64,000 bases of DNA from Gigantopelta aegis. Lineage: Eukaryota; Mollusca; Gastropoda; Neomphalida; Peltospiridae. This document shows positions 37,700 through 64,000 of the stretch, one piece after another (positions within the stretch are counted from its first letter, which is position 1; each line of letters begins with the position of its first letter). The DNA lies in contig NC_054702.1 in assembly GCF_016097555.1 (NCBI RefSeq), positions 81,481,420 through 81,545,419 of the forward strand, written 5' to 3'. The notes beneath the pieces were generated by a model. That model saw nothing but the letters and a program-made list of their open reading frames with translations. It was not told where the DNA came from and did not search any database. The position numbers and the translations under genes are program-made.

Positions 37700-39020
37700 A
37701 CTACCATCAGTCGCATGTAGAGTTCTCTGTTACTGAACGGGTTCTCAATTGTCGGTTGTACGGTGTAAGTTTGATCGGTCAACAAAGATAAACAAGAAGA
37801 AACAAACAAACAAATAACAACAACAACAACATACCCCCAGTTACTTTTTTAAGAATCACATGAATTATGATTCGTATAATATACCTGGCATTATGACGTC
37901 ATAATGGCTTCCACGTGATCTATACTTAGCAACGTAACTCCATTTATACTAGTATTGTGCGCCAGCTCAGGAGTTCTTGAATTTACCATTTTTCTGTTAT
38001 ACCATAATACAGGTGAGCACTAATATTTCCCTTACATAGTATTAAAGCAAAGCGTGAGAAAAAAGCATTGACATTTAACCAATACTTTGGAAACGACTGA
38101 GATCACAAGACAAGCTAATTCCGGCACGGCAGAAGCAAGTAGACATTGGGTTGGGGAGGGGCAAGGGGGCTTAAATAGATCGAGGGAGTAAAGCAAAGTT
38201 TTTAGGGGGTTCGGGAGTATGCTCCCCCGTAAAGGTTTGAAAACTAGATGCCCTGAAATGCAATTTTCTGCATTCTATAAGTAAAATTCATCTCTGCCTT
38301 AAAATTTACTACCAAGAATACTGTAATTTAAGCGACCTCGGCGTTAATTATATACTGTCTTCGTATAGATTACCTCCACATACAAATATATTCTTCCACA
38401 TGTTGTTTCCAAGAATATAAGTTACTCCATAATTGTTTACAGCAAACGGTTACATATTATTATATTGGTAGCAGTGTACCGAACAGGTTCTCATCGAGTC
38501 AGGTCAAGTCATGTCAGATCAGAGGGTTTTACGTGCACATTTAGAACAAGCTGGTGTAGAGCATGCCTCCCATGGGCACAGGTGCCGGCCTTGGCCGGCT
38601 CTTCTGTTCAGGGCAGGACTCACCGAATCACGAGTGCACCTAACTTTAAATGCTGTATTAAACAAGTCTACGCCTGCTATTGGTAAAACATTTGACAGGG
38701 TTTATCACAGAATATTGTTTCATCTGGCCAGTACATTCCTCTAATTTAATTTGAATTAGTGTTAATGTACCAATTACTATTAAGCTTGAAACAAGTGCGG
38801 GTTTCTAATAACATTAAGACGACATTTGTGTTTCTCTGCGTAACAAAGTTAGACAAATGCTCTTCCCGTTATACCTAAAGGTAGCAGGTCCCCCCCCCCC
38901 CCCCCCCCCACACACACACATACACACAGACACTCACCCCATCTCCCCAATTTTCTGATTTACTTTAAGAGTTAGGCGATATAGTGTCTTTGGTTATGGT
39001 ATATTTGTTGGTTGAAACAT
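37700..39020. other. Intergenic tract without recognised gene
   Basis: AT-rich, with a C-run and CA tract at about 38889-38925. Two overlapping short open frames at 38465-38744 have no family resemblance. Confidence 0.4.
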
Positions 39021-39027
39021 TGCGTAA

Positions 39028-39258
39028 TGCTAGGATCAGACTGCTAACTGTCAGCAGAAAGTTGACCAACTCAACGGTTCCTTTGTAATTTTCCCAACTC
39101 CCGACTCCCGATGGGTGCGCTCAGATTAACAACTAATGGGTTATACGACGAGAATCAACTTGTAAGAGCGCTCAAACTAGCAAATAGACAGTTGTAGAAG
39201 TCGTGACAGCAGAAGGTTGGCAACCTTTCCGCTGGCAGTTGGTAGTCTGACACTAGCA
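39028..39258 (-). mobile_element. MITE, TGCTAG-ended, second copy, inverted
   Basis: Same family as 28028-28256, opposite orientation: 'tgctaggatcagactgc' at the left and 'gtagtctgacactagca' at the right. Confidence 0.75.
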
Positions 39259-39439
39259 TTAGTCGTATGTTGTTTTTGTTGTCTATGGTATTTGCTATGG
39301 TGGTATACACCTTTTAATGCTATCATTATGACATGCACCATACAAATATTATCTAGTTTGTAAGGACAGATTTTTATTTCTAGGAAATAAATATATCTCT
39401 ATCGCTCTTTGCCAGAGGAAATGTTTGTTAGCTAGTTAT

Positions 39440-39800
39440 TGGCAACTGTATATCAAAGCCCGTGGTTTATGTTTTCTTGTATGTGAAAAAAGTGAATAAC
39501 ATGAAGCCTACCTGGTAACTGAAAATAGTAGCCTGTGTGTATGTAACGGCTACAGGTTTCTTCTTTATTATGACAGAAAAGTCGCTCTCACACGAATACA
39601 GTATCCGGCGTGCGGCGTGCGTTCTTATTGCTGAATCTGGAAGGCCTTTCACATACATGCGTTTTTTATATAGTTCCTGTCCCAATCAGTGCACTACGAC
39701 TAATATATCAAATGCCGTGGTATGTTCTGTCCTGTCTGTGGAAAAGTGCATGTAAAGATCCCCTGCTAATGGAACAATTTAATTTGAATAAATCAATCGA
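39440..39800 (+). mobile_element. Degraded SINE A fragments
   Basis: Body pieces such as 'atatcaaatgccgtggtatg' and 'ctgtcctgtctgtgg' are recognisable in at least two stacked fragments; no intact ends. Confidence 0.5.
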
Positions 39801-39809
39801 TCGATCTGT

Positions 39810-41920
39810 CGATTAAGTCAGTCAGTCATAAAAATGGTCGCTGGATGTGTGTTGTTTATTCTTATAATAAATATAAAATATTTTAAGACAGCAAATGATG
39901 AATGAGTGACAAATGTAATAATCGTTCACAAATGTCAGAACACTTTTTATAATGTATCATCCAGTAAGCGTGATTTTATATGATAGATCTTAATCTACCC
40001 CGGTACATAATATAAAGGATTCGTCACGAGTCTAATTTAATCGCTATTTGTCGTGGTTGATATTTTACATATTAAAAAACAGGATGAGCGAATTTTATTT
40101 ATCATATAGCACTTCTAAAATAATATTCTAATTCGATATTTAGTAAATTAAACTTCTGAAGTCGCCTCACCGGTAATATGACGCCACGCATTTTAACCAA
40201 ATCTTATCAAAACGTTACGCTCAGGTATACAAGTCTTGTTGACTGTAAACAAATGACTCATTGACAGCAAAATATTATAATGTTTTGCTGTCAATAATTA
40301 TTATTAACCGTGTTAATAATGGTAAATATCAAATGAGTTTATGACATGGATATTATGGGTAAGTTATAGGATAAATGTTCATAATACAATGCATTTAGGA
40401 GGTATGTACAAACATTACACGCTCCATGAAGTGATGACAGAACTCCTAAATTTGTCTGGGCGTTCGCGGTTTATGCCCCCAAAGTACACACGCCTGTGGT
40501 GGTGGTGGTGGTGTGTGTGTGTATGTGTGTGTGTGTGGGGGGGGGGTTAAAACAGCACGTGCAAATGATATACTAATGATGTACATGGGGAAGAGGAGTG
40601 TTCACATGTACTAATACATTATAATATAAGGCTTGTTGAATCATTAAAACAAATTGGTAGTAAGGGCGTCACCACTGTTTGTTTTTAAAAGCCTTTTTAG
40701 CTAATATTACATTTATTTTCAATTCAGTATTGTTTTCCTTTACATACTTATGGAAACAAACCCAAACTCTAACAGAATTTCATATATAATGCTTCAGTTA
40801 AAAGTTACACATTTTACTTAATTCAATTAAAAATACATTTCTATGTTTTGAATGTATTTTCATGTTGTGTCAAAGATTTTAGAAACTGAAATGCGTTTAT
40901 TTTGCTTTTTTTTAAATTTGAAATGTCCGCAGTTTGACGTTACAGGGAATACCGAGAATTGGGAGGAGGGCAAACTATATTGCCCCCGCCCCCCCCCCCC
41001 CCCCAAAGTTGAAGGACGAATTAATAACTGCAACCCACTCAGTTTCTGGCATCTTCCATAGTCTTGTAACCACCCGCCTGAGAGTGAACTATGAATGTTT
41101 CAGATCAAAACACACGCATGCTATAGCAATCATTTGCATAGAGTTAGACAAGTCTGGTAAATCATTGTCTTTAGCATGTAAACAACCGAACTAATGGTTT
41201 TTCCGTAATGACCTTTCCCTAACCAACTAAAAGTGTGTACAATTAATATAAGTTGCGATAATATTGGTAAAACCTGGTCATACACTATTAATATTACCCT
41301 GTATGTTTTTTAAGTCCTGTAATCTACATTTCGCAAACACCACTCCAGAAAGAACGTCTAAGAAGGGCAATTACACTGACTTCTATGACCCGCCTCGTTA
41401 TAACGGACACACACGTCATCGAAGTGAAGCGGAGTCAAACAAATGGTCTGCAAAATTCTACATCACTTGGGGAGAAGAGTAAACAGTATTCATAGATTAC
41501 CCAGACCTGGTGTCAGTGGCAAGTCCGCGCACCCCATATTTCAAGTCCCAGCGTTAGCTTCCGACTGGAGGACACGAACGGAAACATGTCATCCCGTGTT
41601 TGAATGCACCAAGGGGTTAAACGCCATCGATCACATTCGCCAAGTCCGTCTCGTCCATGAAGCCGTGATCATCGATATATTAACTTAATAAAACAAATGT
41701 GTGTCAGCTTGTCGAAGATGTTTTTTCCCCAAGTGGTTCACTTTTGTAATTATGTCTATAAGTGTTAGTTTTTTACTAGGTTTTGTCTTCCTTCACAGTG
41801 TCTGATATTGATTCCAGGAGCTAAACGAGTTACAGGTTTGTCGGGTTAGACCGGACTGGATTGGACTATACTGGACTTTTTAATTGTAGTGCACACGCAC
41901 CACCCCTCCATATCGATCTC
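39810..41920. other. Intergenic tract without recognised gene
   Basis: Contains GT/G-rich runs near 40498-40548 and a C-run near 40988-41004. Open frames are short and unremarkable. Confidence 0.4.
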
Positions 41921-41934
41921 ACGTTCTCTCTGCC

Positions 41935-42118
41935 TTTCTGTCTGTCTCTTTGTCTGTCTGTCTGTCTGTCTGTCTCGGTCGATGTCTCGGTTTCTCTCTC
42001 CCTCTCTCTGTCTCTCTCTGTCTCTATCTCCACCTCCCTCCCTCCCTCACGTTCAAATGTATAGAAACATTATTATGGCTTCCAAAAGCACGTGTGTATA
42101 TGCGTGTGTACGTGCGTA

Positions 42119-42183
<65 letters not shown>

Positions 42184-42275
42184 TTCTGTGTGTGTGTGTG
42201 TGTGTGTGTATGTGTGCGCACGCGCGCGCGCGCGTGTGTGCGCGCGTGTGTATGTGTGTGTGTGTGTGTGTGTTA
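41935..42275. repeat. Compound microsatellite: TCTG, CTCT, TA and TG blocks
   Basis: TCTG units at about 41938-41975, CT-rich to 42045, (TA)n at about 42127-42167, then (TG)n with a CG-rich interruption to about 42272. Confidence 0.92.
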
Positions 42276-42409
42276 CATACATTTTATTGAGAATAATGGC
42301 TTTGTGAAACAAAACATTTTCTTATATGATCAAGTCGTAGTTGAGCATTTTTAAGGTGTTATTTTCTTTTCTTTTTCTGATTGTGTCTTCTTTTCTCTCA
42401 AGTGCGAGA

Positions 42410-42680
42410 TCAGTCTAATTAGTGCGCGCGAAAGATGCTTGGGTCGAATCACCTCGGTGCACCCATTCTCTGAATGGGTTTTCCCATCCCAACCAGTGCC
42501 CTTCGACTTGGGTATCAAAAGCTGTGGTATATGCTGCCCTGTCAGTGGGAAGTGTAGGGGAGATTAACGGGTTTCCTCTAAGACAATATGTCAGAATTAC
42601 AAAACGTTTGACACCCATAAGCCGATGATTAATAAATCAATGTGCTCTAGTGGGGTTGTTAAACAAACAAACTTTATCCT
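42410..42680 (+). mobile_element. SINE family A, internally shortened
   Basis: Degraded head, 'gtatcaaaagctgtggtata', and the A tail 'gttaaacaaacaaact'; part of the middle is missing. Confidence 0.65.
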
Positions 42681-42688
42681 TTGCTCTC

Positions 42689-42843
42689 ATTTTGGTTCCT
42701 TTCAGCAATAGTTGAAGTGATTTTGGTTCTTTCCAGCAATGGTTGAAGTGATTTTGGTTCTTTCCAGCAATAGCTGAAGTGATTTTGTTTCTTTGCAGCA
42801 ATGGCTGAAGTCATTTTTGGTTCTTTCCAGCAATGGTTGAAGT
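42689..42843. repeat. 31-bp tandem repeat, five copies
   Basis: Starts at 42689, 42720, 42751, 42782 and about 42813. The unit has 'ttggttctttccagcaatgg', so each copy reads like a pyrimidine tract plus CAG. Confidence 0.85.
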
Positions 42844-42849
42844 TATTTT

Positions 42850-44815
42850 GGAGCCGATAGCTCTCACTTCGACACTTTCTAATGATCAGTGCGACTCTGC
42901 CATTTTTAGTTTAGCTCTTCCCATCTGTAATGGTTTTGTTTTCATCTCGTTTTGTTCGTTTCCATTATTATTTTGGTTGATATTGGTATTTTCTTCATTC
43001 ATTTATTGCACGGTTACTTCACGCAAAGCACTCTCATGAACGACTAGATTAAGCCGATGTCTGTATAAATAGAATATTACTCAACAAATTACGATCTACA
43101 CATAATATGTATAGGCACAATAACACACATAGATTGTATTTACATCTTTATTGTAATAGACAGTTAAATATAACAATACAGTTTCATATGGAATATCACT
43201 CTTTAAGATACGAGTAAAATACACGTAATGTTTTGACATTAAAATATCTACACAATTAAGAGGTTGGCTTTGATTATAGTTTCGTCTATAGAATGTTATG
43301 CACAAGTCATGGAAACACGTCTCTACTAAAGTGTTCTTACTGCTTTTAAACTTAGGTCTCACTACATCTGCCACTGAAATCCATGTTAAATTACCCAACT
43401 TCAAATGAAGATTGCCAATAGAACGGGTTCTCGTTTGCACTAACAACATATATAATTGCGAACATATATTATATAAGCATTTTTTTCACCCCAAAATTAA
43501 TAACACTTCCGTCTCAGTTTTTTGCTTATATAACCGCATCTGGCTGTAGTACAGGACCGAACAGGTGGTTCGGGAACTGCTATACACCAATGTCCCAAAA
43601 TGTCAATGTATAATATTTAAAAAATGCAGCTAGAGGGCTTACCATTGAAAAATACAAATTGTTTTTATTTTCCTCCATTTACTAGAAGTGAATATGTGAA
43701 CGACAACGTATGTCACAATTACGAACTATAATGGATCGTGATAAATGAACTCTCGCCCGGAATTGAACTGTGTAGTGAGACCTTAAATGTATGTTATGAA
43801 GATATCTAAATTTACGTACAACAATTATTTTTAAAACGTAATAACGCTTCATATGGTAAACATTCAAAATTGATGTCTTTTTTAGACAGTTGTCATGTTT
43901 ACTACGCAGAATATATACACAAGCTGCATTGAGATTACTGGGCTCAAACTATGGAATGATTGCAGTTATTCAACATCACTGAAATAGGAAAGATGATCCA
44001 ATATACAAGTTAATAATGTACATAAATATTAATCATAATATTACCGTAATTAGGTGTGAAAAATGTTTTCCTTTGAATTTGCTTGGCGTATCAATAACGT
44101 CAGTTGTCGTTTGCGGTTGTTGTTGGGTTGTTGTTGGGTTGTTTTTTTGTTTTTTTAGCAGCAGCTATGAATACCTGTTTTAATCAGTATTGTCGGTTGC
44201 TCGTCCCATTCTCATTCGTTAAATGACGTAAAGTGTAGAATCATGAGACCTAGCGCCATTTGTTCGAAAGAAGTATAGACATAACAATAGTAACCACATG
44301 CAATTATAGGCATTCTCAAATATTTTAGTCAACAGGAGACACCATTTTGAACATAGTTTTGTCCCCTGACGCGTATTCCTGCGACTTGATATTTTAGTTA
44401 CGTTTCATTTTTTTTTAAATCCGATTTCTGAAAATCCGTTTGTCAACATAAAGTTGAGCCACGTATATTTTAGCACATATATTTAGTATTAGCAGTTCTT
44501 CTGTTGGTATCTTTGTTTTTCACGTTCAAATCGTGGGGTACATATTTTCACATATACTCTTACACCTGTTAGCACTCAATGGCTCTATAATTATTTTCAC
44601 ATTGACTGGTCACCACATATTAAATTTTCAGATTGTACTGACCATGTATTACCTACCCGTTTACAGTAATCAGAACACATGTAAGGAAAATGTCTTTTGG
44701 TGGCCATACTTTGTCCAGTTTTGTGACACAAATAGTCGTTTATAGATGTCGTTTACAGTAGAAGAAACAATATGATATGTTAATTCTAAATAATAAATGT
44801 AATAATAATGTTTAG
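42850..44815. other. Intergenic tract without recognised gene
   Basis: AT-rich; a 117-codon open frame on the minus strand (43096-43449) has no recognisable domain and no visible exon structure. Confidence 0.4.
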
Positions 44816-44820
44816 TGGAA

Positions 44821-45770
44821 TATACTTAATCAAAAACCTTTAGCAATTTGGTAAATGTGCTTAAATAAAAGAAAACTCGTGACGTACAAAATAAAATCAG
44901 AAACTGGATTTAACCGAGGCATCATTTGTCAGTATAAGTAACAGGAGATTTTCAATAAAAAATTAAATATGTGACTGTCACGTCGTTAAAATGTGTTTGG
45001 GGGTCCATACACGAAAATCTGAAAATTGTTAGTAACGTGTCTGAGCACATTGGACATTGACAGTGGTACAACGTCCCTCGTGCACTGAACGTGACCGATG
45101 TGTTGATGGTAGTGTCATGGTGTGAGCAGGAATTCATGACATCTGACAAAACAACCTCATTTTCAACATCCATGTGAATCTGAATGCTCAGCAGTACAGT
45201 GACGAATCAAAATACAAGTTGTCATTCCGTTCATACAGCAGCATCCAGGCGTTTTGTTTCAACAGAACATTGCACGCCAGCATGCAGCCATACTAATGAC
45301 TTGACTTCTTCAGAGGAACAATATTGAGGCACTAAACTGGCTTGCATGATCGCCTGACTTGTTCCCTGTTGTGCAGATATGGGAATTCTTGGGTCGTAGG
45401 ATACGAGCGAACCACGCGCATATTCACAACATCCACAACATTAAACATGCTTTAACTCGCGAATGGATCTCTATCACTATTCCAGAGATCCACCGTCTCA
45501 CCAGAAGCCTGAGCCGACGTTGTACCGCTGTCAACATGCAATGCCCAAAGTGCTCAGACACGTAACTGACAATTTTCAGATTTTCATGTATGGATCCCCA
45601 AACACCATTTAACGATGTGACAGTCACACATTTCATTTTGTATTGAAAATCTTCTGTTACTTACAAATGATGCCTCCATTAAATCCAGTGTCTGATTTTA
45701 TTTTGTAATCACGAGTTTTCTTTTATTTAAGCACATTTACCAAACTGCTAAACTTTGTTGGCTAAGTATA
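44821..45770 (+). mobile_element. Tc1/mariner-type transposon, internally deleted, long inverted ends
   Basis: Ends TATACTTAA and the inverse TTAAGTATA-like 'gctaagtata' are continued by inverted repeats of roughly 250 bp, for example 'tttggtaaatgtgcttaaat' against 'atttaagcacatttaccaaa'. The middle encodes the 3' part of a transposase in shifted pieces: 'QQNIARQHAA', 'LNWLASPDLFPVVQIWEFLG', 'EIHRLTRSLSRRCTAV', which match the DDE-domain C-terminus of Tc1-like proteins (normally QQDNARPH, WPARSPDLSPIEHLWD). At about 950 bp it lacks the N-terminal half of a 1.3-1.7 kb element. In QQNIARQH the catalytic Asp of QQDNARPH is missing, so it is inactive. Confidence 0.8.
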
Positions 45771-46323
45771 TACTATATAGTTCGCAAAACGCTTTATAAT
45801 TAGTATCATTAATATAATCAGTCCTGTAAATATTGTTATAACCATTTCACCCCAGTCATCTACAGGATCTTCTCGCGGTATTACATATGGAAAAAAATGT
45901 ATTAAAAAAAAACGGTTCTGAAAAACTCGGACATTTCATATTATCATATGCTCATAATGAACAAAAATACCAAAACTGCAATTCAGAATGACTATTTAAA
46001 ACAAACAGGTAGACTAATTAAACAACATTCAAATATAGTTCGCCAATTTTCAAAGCCACGTCTTACACTTGTGTAACTATATACATTTACAATGCGTAAA
46101 CACCTGCGTTAAAAAACAAACAAAACAGGCTTCGTAAATTCGGTCCATTATATTAGGACAATGTGTTGGTTAATTAAACAATGAAAACATATAGTAATGA
46201 GTGATTGTATGACAGTTCTAACTGAACAATTAAAACATAAAACATTGGTGACATGGTATGAAAATAAAATTGAGCATATAGCGACGTGGCTCATGCACTC
46301 GCCATGATGACAGCACATTCTTA

Positions 46324-46877
46324 TGCTTGACACACACCTACCGATTAACGCCGACTCGACCGTCGCGTCGGCGTTAATCGGTAGGTGTATGCAGGGTAAA
46401 GACGCGACACTCGCGTATAATCTTCAGTCTAAAGCTGAGATTCCTTTTGTCCGGTTGCGTTTGCGGCTCCGTTTGCGGTGCGGTGCGGTTTAATCAAGCC
46501 AGCTTGTTCCAGGTGAGAGTGATTCCATCAGTGCGGTCCATTTGCGTTTAGTTATCCGAAACCGCATGCGCTTATTTCAATCGCTCCGTGGGGCGATCCA
46601 TCCGTTTCGCCGTGCGGTAATTGTTGACGCCATGATGACTTTCTGCCAAAAGGCTGTATAAACGCATACTTTGCCGTCAAATGGGTTCATTCAAAACGTA
46701 TTGTAAACGCAACCGCAAACGGAGTTGTAAACGAAGCCGCAAACGCAACCGGACAAAGGAATCTCAGCTTTACCCCGATTAGAATGTCACGTCGGCTAGT
46801 GTGTGCAGGTGCACGTTTTCAGCCTACTGCCGGCGCGACAGTCGAATCGGCGTTAATCGATAGGTGTGCGCCAAGCA
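46324..46877. mobile_element. MITE with TTA target duplication, interrupted by another MITE
   Basis: Ends 'tgcttgacacacacctaccg' and the inverse of 'taggtgtgcgccaagca', continuing as 'gattaacgccgactcgac'. TTA lies at 46321-46323 and 46878-46880, as in PIF/Harbinger-type insertions. Next to the left end is a perfect 22-bp hairpin (46334-46355 with 46367-46388, 11-base loop). Confidence 0.78.
46431..46771. mobile_element. Nested 341-bp MITE
   Basis: Inverted ends 'aaagctgagattcctttt' and 'ggaatctcagcttt', continuing with 'ccggttgcgtttgcggc' against 'gccgcaaacgcaaccgg'. Lies wholly inside the MITE at 46324-46877 and is therefore younger. Confidence 0.8.
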
Positions 46878-46919
46878 TTAAATGACTTCAGTTTAACTCT
46901 TATGCAAAAAAGGCCACAG

Positions 46920-47045
46920 TTTCAACTCCTCTGGCTGAATATTATACACGAGGCTACTTTGTCACAGATAGTGGCAAGTTTTAACTCCTCTGGCTGATTA
47001 TTATACACGAGGCTACTTTGTGACAGATAGTGGCAAGTTTTAACA
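46920..47045. repeat. 63-bp direct duplication
   Basis: 'tcaactcctctggctgaata' and 'cgaggctactttgtcacaga' recur with few changes, two copies. Confidence 0.8.
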
Positions 47046-47475
47046 ATAATAATTCAGTTATACTGAAGTTTCAGTGATTACAAGATGGTCATTTCGGAAA
47101 CAGGGTAATTATTTTCTCCATTTGTGTTCTGTCTTTTAGATTTCACTTGTCCATCCAGGTCAGTTTTATTCTCTACAGTTCCGCGTTCAGCATAGCGGGG
47201 TTTTTTATACTATGCTGTGTAACATATTCAGTGGTAAAAAAAAAACCCACTCCAGACTTGGAATAATGGATGTAGCATATACTGAGGTTCAGATATATCT
47301 GCAGAGACAAACCATTGATCTACATTGATGTTTCATATTCACCAGTCGTCGTTGTCACATCTGCGTCATTGTCTTCAACATTGTCGTTTATATTCTGTAA
47401 TTTCTTTGGCACACGTCTTAAAACGAGGTAAAAATCTAGGCAAAAATAAAAGGAATGTGTAGTTCTCCATTTATA

Positions 47476-47634
47476 TATCAGTCGTCATCTTCATCGTCTT
47501 CGTCATCATAATCATCATCATCATCATCATCATCATAATTATCATTACCATTATCAACATCATCACCATAATAATAATAATAATAATCATAATTATCATC
47601 ATCATCATCATCATCATCACCACCACCATCATCT
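47476..47634. repeat. (ATC/ATA)n trinucleotide repeat
   Basis: Imperfect CAT/AAT triplets. If the last exon of the lachesin-like gene extends this far, it lies in its 3' untranslated region as GAT repeats. The poly-Asp open frame is an artefact. Confidence 0.85.
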
Positions 47635-47815
47635 ATATTTCGCATTTTATTACGCACATGCTCCAAACTATAAAATAAAAATATAAACCAGACTTAAAAT
47701 GAATGTGTAGTATTCCACAGTGTCTCCCTGAAAGGTAGTGCAGTGGATGCACTCAGCATATTATAGTTCATTTGCATAGCAAGTTTCTCACTTCACGCCG
47801 ACTTCAGTCCTCATA

Positions 47816-62522
<14,707 letters not shown>

Positions 62523-62594
62523 CTACAACAGATAATAACGTTCAGGGTGATATTATTATGTAGAACTTAAAAATCAGTACATCTACAAGATAGT

Positions 62595-62597
<3 letters not shown>

Positions 62598-62664
<67 letters not shown>

Positions 62665-62665
62665 C
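62598..62665. repeat. (GA)n microsatellite followed by G-run
   Basis: About 30 GA units, then a G-rich tract at 62690-62707. Confidence 0.95.
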
Positions 62666-62709
62666 GAGAGAGAGGGAGAAGTGGTGGTGATGGGGGGGGG
62701 GGGGGGGCT

Positions 62710-62905
62710 AACCCGCTACCGTCTTATAGGATACTCCCACCGATATTAACAACGAGGGCTAGTTTATATACACTTTCCAATAGACAGGACCCTAATATAC
62801 CAGTCATCTGACCGATTGGGACGGGAAGAAACCCGACACATTCTAGAGTGATCGATCCTACGACCCATCACACCTCAGTCGAGCGCACTACCACCAAGCT
62901 ACCTC
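62710..62905 (-). mobile_element. Degraded SINE (D-like) on the minus strand
   Basis: Contains 'taccagtcatctgaccgatt', 'cgatcctacgacccatcaca' and 'gcgcactaccaccaagctac', an inverted tRNA-like head, matching the remnant near 50090. Confidence 0.55.
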
Positions 62906-62909
62906 CTGT

Positions 62910-63600
62910 TACAAGCCATGTTGAAGTTGGTATTTTGTAAATAAAACAATATGTTTCAATATGCCGTTTGAGCTTCAGATAATTCAGCAAGGCTGTCACC
63001 ATCGTGTTTCGTCGCGTCGTGCCGATGTATTCAAATAATCATACACGCAAACAGCTATGTAAATCGTGATCAATGGGGAATAAAAGAACGAAGATTTATG
63101 CTTATTGATAGCAATCAAAACATGCCCCTGGGAGCAGTCGGCGGTAACAAGTGAACGCTTATTCATTTGATTATGCCACTTCATTGCTCGGCAATTACAC
63201 ATGTCCGCGGAACAGACAGCCCACAGAGAGAAGCCAGTAACATCTGACGCCCAGCCGTCAAGAAATATTTTGAGTCATCTACCGTTGGCTGTACGCAGAA
63301 TTAAAAATCATCGGTAGGATTCATATAAATAAAGTGCAATAAGTGCAGTTCAGTACTAATTGGATTGGTATGGTTTCCAGTTTGAAACAGACTGCGGATG
63401 ATAGTTGAGGCGCTGTGTGTCAGCAGTTATTGTTACAATTACAATAGGCCTACAAGTTAGTTGTGCCTGTTGGTGGTTTGGAGAATTGGTTTCGTGGGTG
63501 TAATTTAACTCTGATCGAGTTTCTCTGTCTAAGATGTGACGTGTCATAAGATCGATTCTCCTCAATATACACCTTGGGATTTCCCCGCCTCAATCACTGA
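62910..63600. other. Intron or upstream tract of the lachesin-like gene
   Basis: Non-repetitive. I find no signal-peptide exon in either short open frame here, so the 5' exon is probably beyond the window. Confidence 0.45.
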
Positions 63601-63602
63601 CC

Positions 63603-63992
63603 CACCGGCCTCGGTGGCGTCATGGTTAGCCATCGGTCTACAGGCTGGTAGGTACTGGGTTCGGATCCCAGTCGAGGCATGGGATTTTTAATCCAGATAC
63701 CGACTCCAAACCCTGAGTGAGTGCTCCGCAAGGCTCAATGAGTAGGTGTAAACCACTTACACCGACCAGTGATCCATAACTGGTTCAATAAAGGCCATGG
63801 TTTGTGCTATCCTGCCTACGGGAAGTGCAAATAAAAGATCCCTTGCTGCCTGTCGTAAAAAGAGTAGCCTATGTGACGACAGCGGGTTTCCTCTAAAAAA
63901 CAGTGTCAGAATGACCATATGTTTGACGTCCAATAGCCGATGATAAGATAAAAAATCAATGTGCTTTAGTGGCGTCGTTAAATAAAAGAAAG
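63603..63992 (+). mobile_element. Mosaic SINE: B head and body, A-like 3' part
   Basis: Head 'ccggcctcggtggcgtcat'; after 'acgacagcgggtttcctc' it switches to A-type 'gtccaatagccgatgat' and 'caatgtgctttagtggcgtc', ending with a B-like 'gttaaataaaagaaag'. Confidence 0.8.
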
Positions 63993-64000
63993 AAACAATC

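Noticed and set aside
41889-42354. Cys-Val and Ile-Tyr rich open frames of up to 134 codons
   Set aside because: Translations of TG, TA and CT microsatellites.
43096-43449. 117-codon open frame on the minus strand as a possible gene
   Set aside because: No recognisable family, codon pattern looks AT-rich noncoding, no exon borders. Kept as unannotated sequence.
47478-47666. Poly-Asp open frame
   Set aside because: Translation of the ATC trinucleotide repeat.
62523-64000. Signal-peptide exon of the lachesin-like gene
   Set aside because: No minus-strand frame with a start, a hydrophobic stretch and a phase-1 donor was found.

Overview
This window comes from an animal nuclear genome, most likely a mollusc and probably a gastropod. 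The reasons are two intron-rich genes of metazoan-only families (a receptor tyrosine kinase and a GPI-anchored immunoglobulin cell-adhesion protein), AT-rich noncoding DNA, many simple repeats, and many tRNA-derived SINEs of a type I associate with molluscs. I cannot name the species from sequence alone.

Layout. From 1 to about 23.6 kb, on the + strand, lies the 3' half of a receptor tyrosine kinase gene. It has five coding exons (66-234, 3986-4136, 20026-20281, 20774-20870, 21165-21477) and a long 3' untranslated region. All splice phases agree, and the joined exons give 327 residues covering most of the kinase domain and a short Ser-rich tail. The N-terminal ectodomain lies upstream of the window. 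A 15.9 kb intron (4137-20025) holds SINEs, a foldback element of palindromic arrays, and a 12-copy 58-bp array.

From about 24 to 47.6 kb no exon is recognisable. This tract holds a two-unit 62-bp satellite, several MITEs, a shrunken Tc1-like transposon, a MITE inside a MITE, SINE fragments and long microsatellites.

From 47.8 to 62.5 kb, on the - strand, lies a lachesin/IgLON-type gene. It has seven coding exons (62413-62522, 57152-57356, 56057-56209, 53194-53322, 50166-50453, 48901-49092, 47816-47940) encoding three Ig domains, a Pro/Thr stalk and a C-terminal GPI-attachment signal. The signal-peptide exon is off the right edge. The two genes converge tail to tail; nothing in the sequence links their functions, though both product families act at the cell surface.

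The most notable structure is in the lachesin-like gene. The intron 50454-53193 is almost filled by a 27-bp minisatellite whose unit is a copy of the exon 4/intron junction itself, so scores of copies of the splice-donor sequence follow the genuine donor. A second, smaller array (49093-49460) grows out of the acceptor side of a neighbouring exon in the same gene. Intron 59557-60915 also holds what looks like a solo LTR.

SINE families are called here A (head with a 'cccagtggtaaag' box, tail 'cgttaaacaaaacaaac'), B (head 'cctcggtggcgtcgtgg', tail 'cgttaaataaaacatttc'), C (head like B, tail 'ttaattggatataagc') and D (tail 'gaatgtttaatgacacc'). Several have clean target-site duplications, and some are mosaics of A and B.
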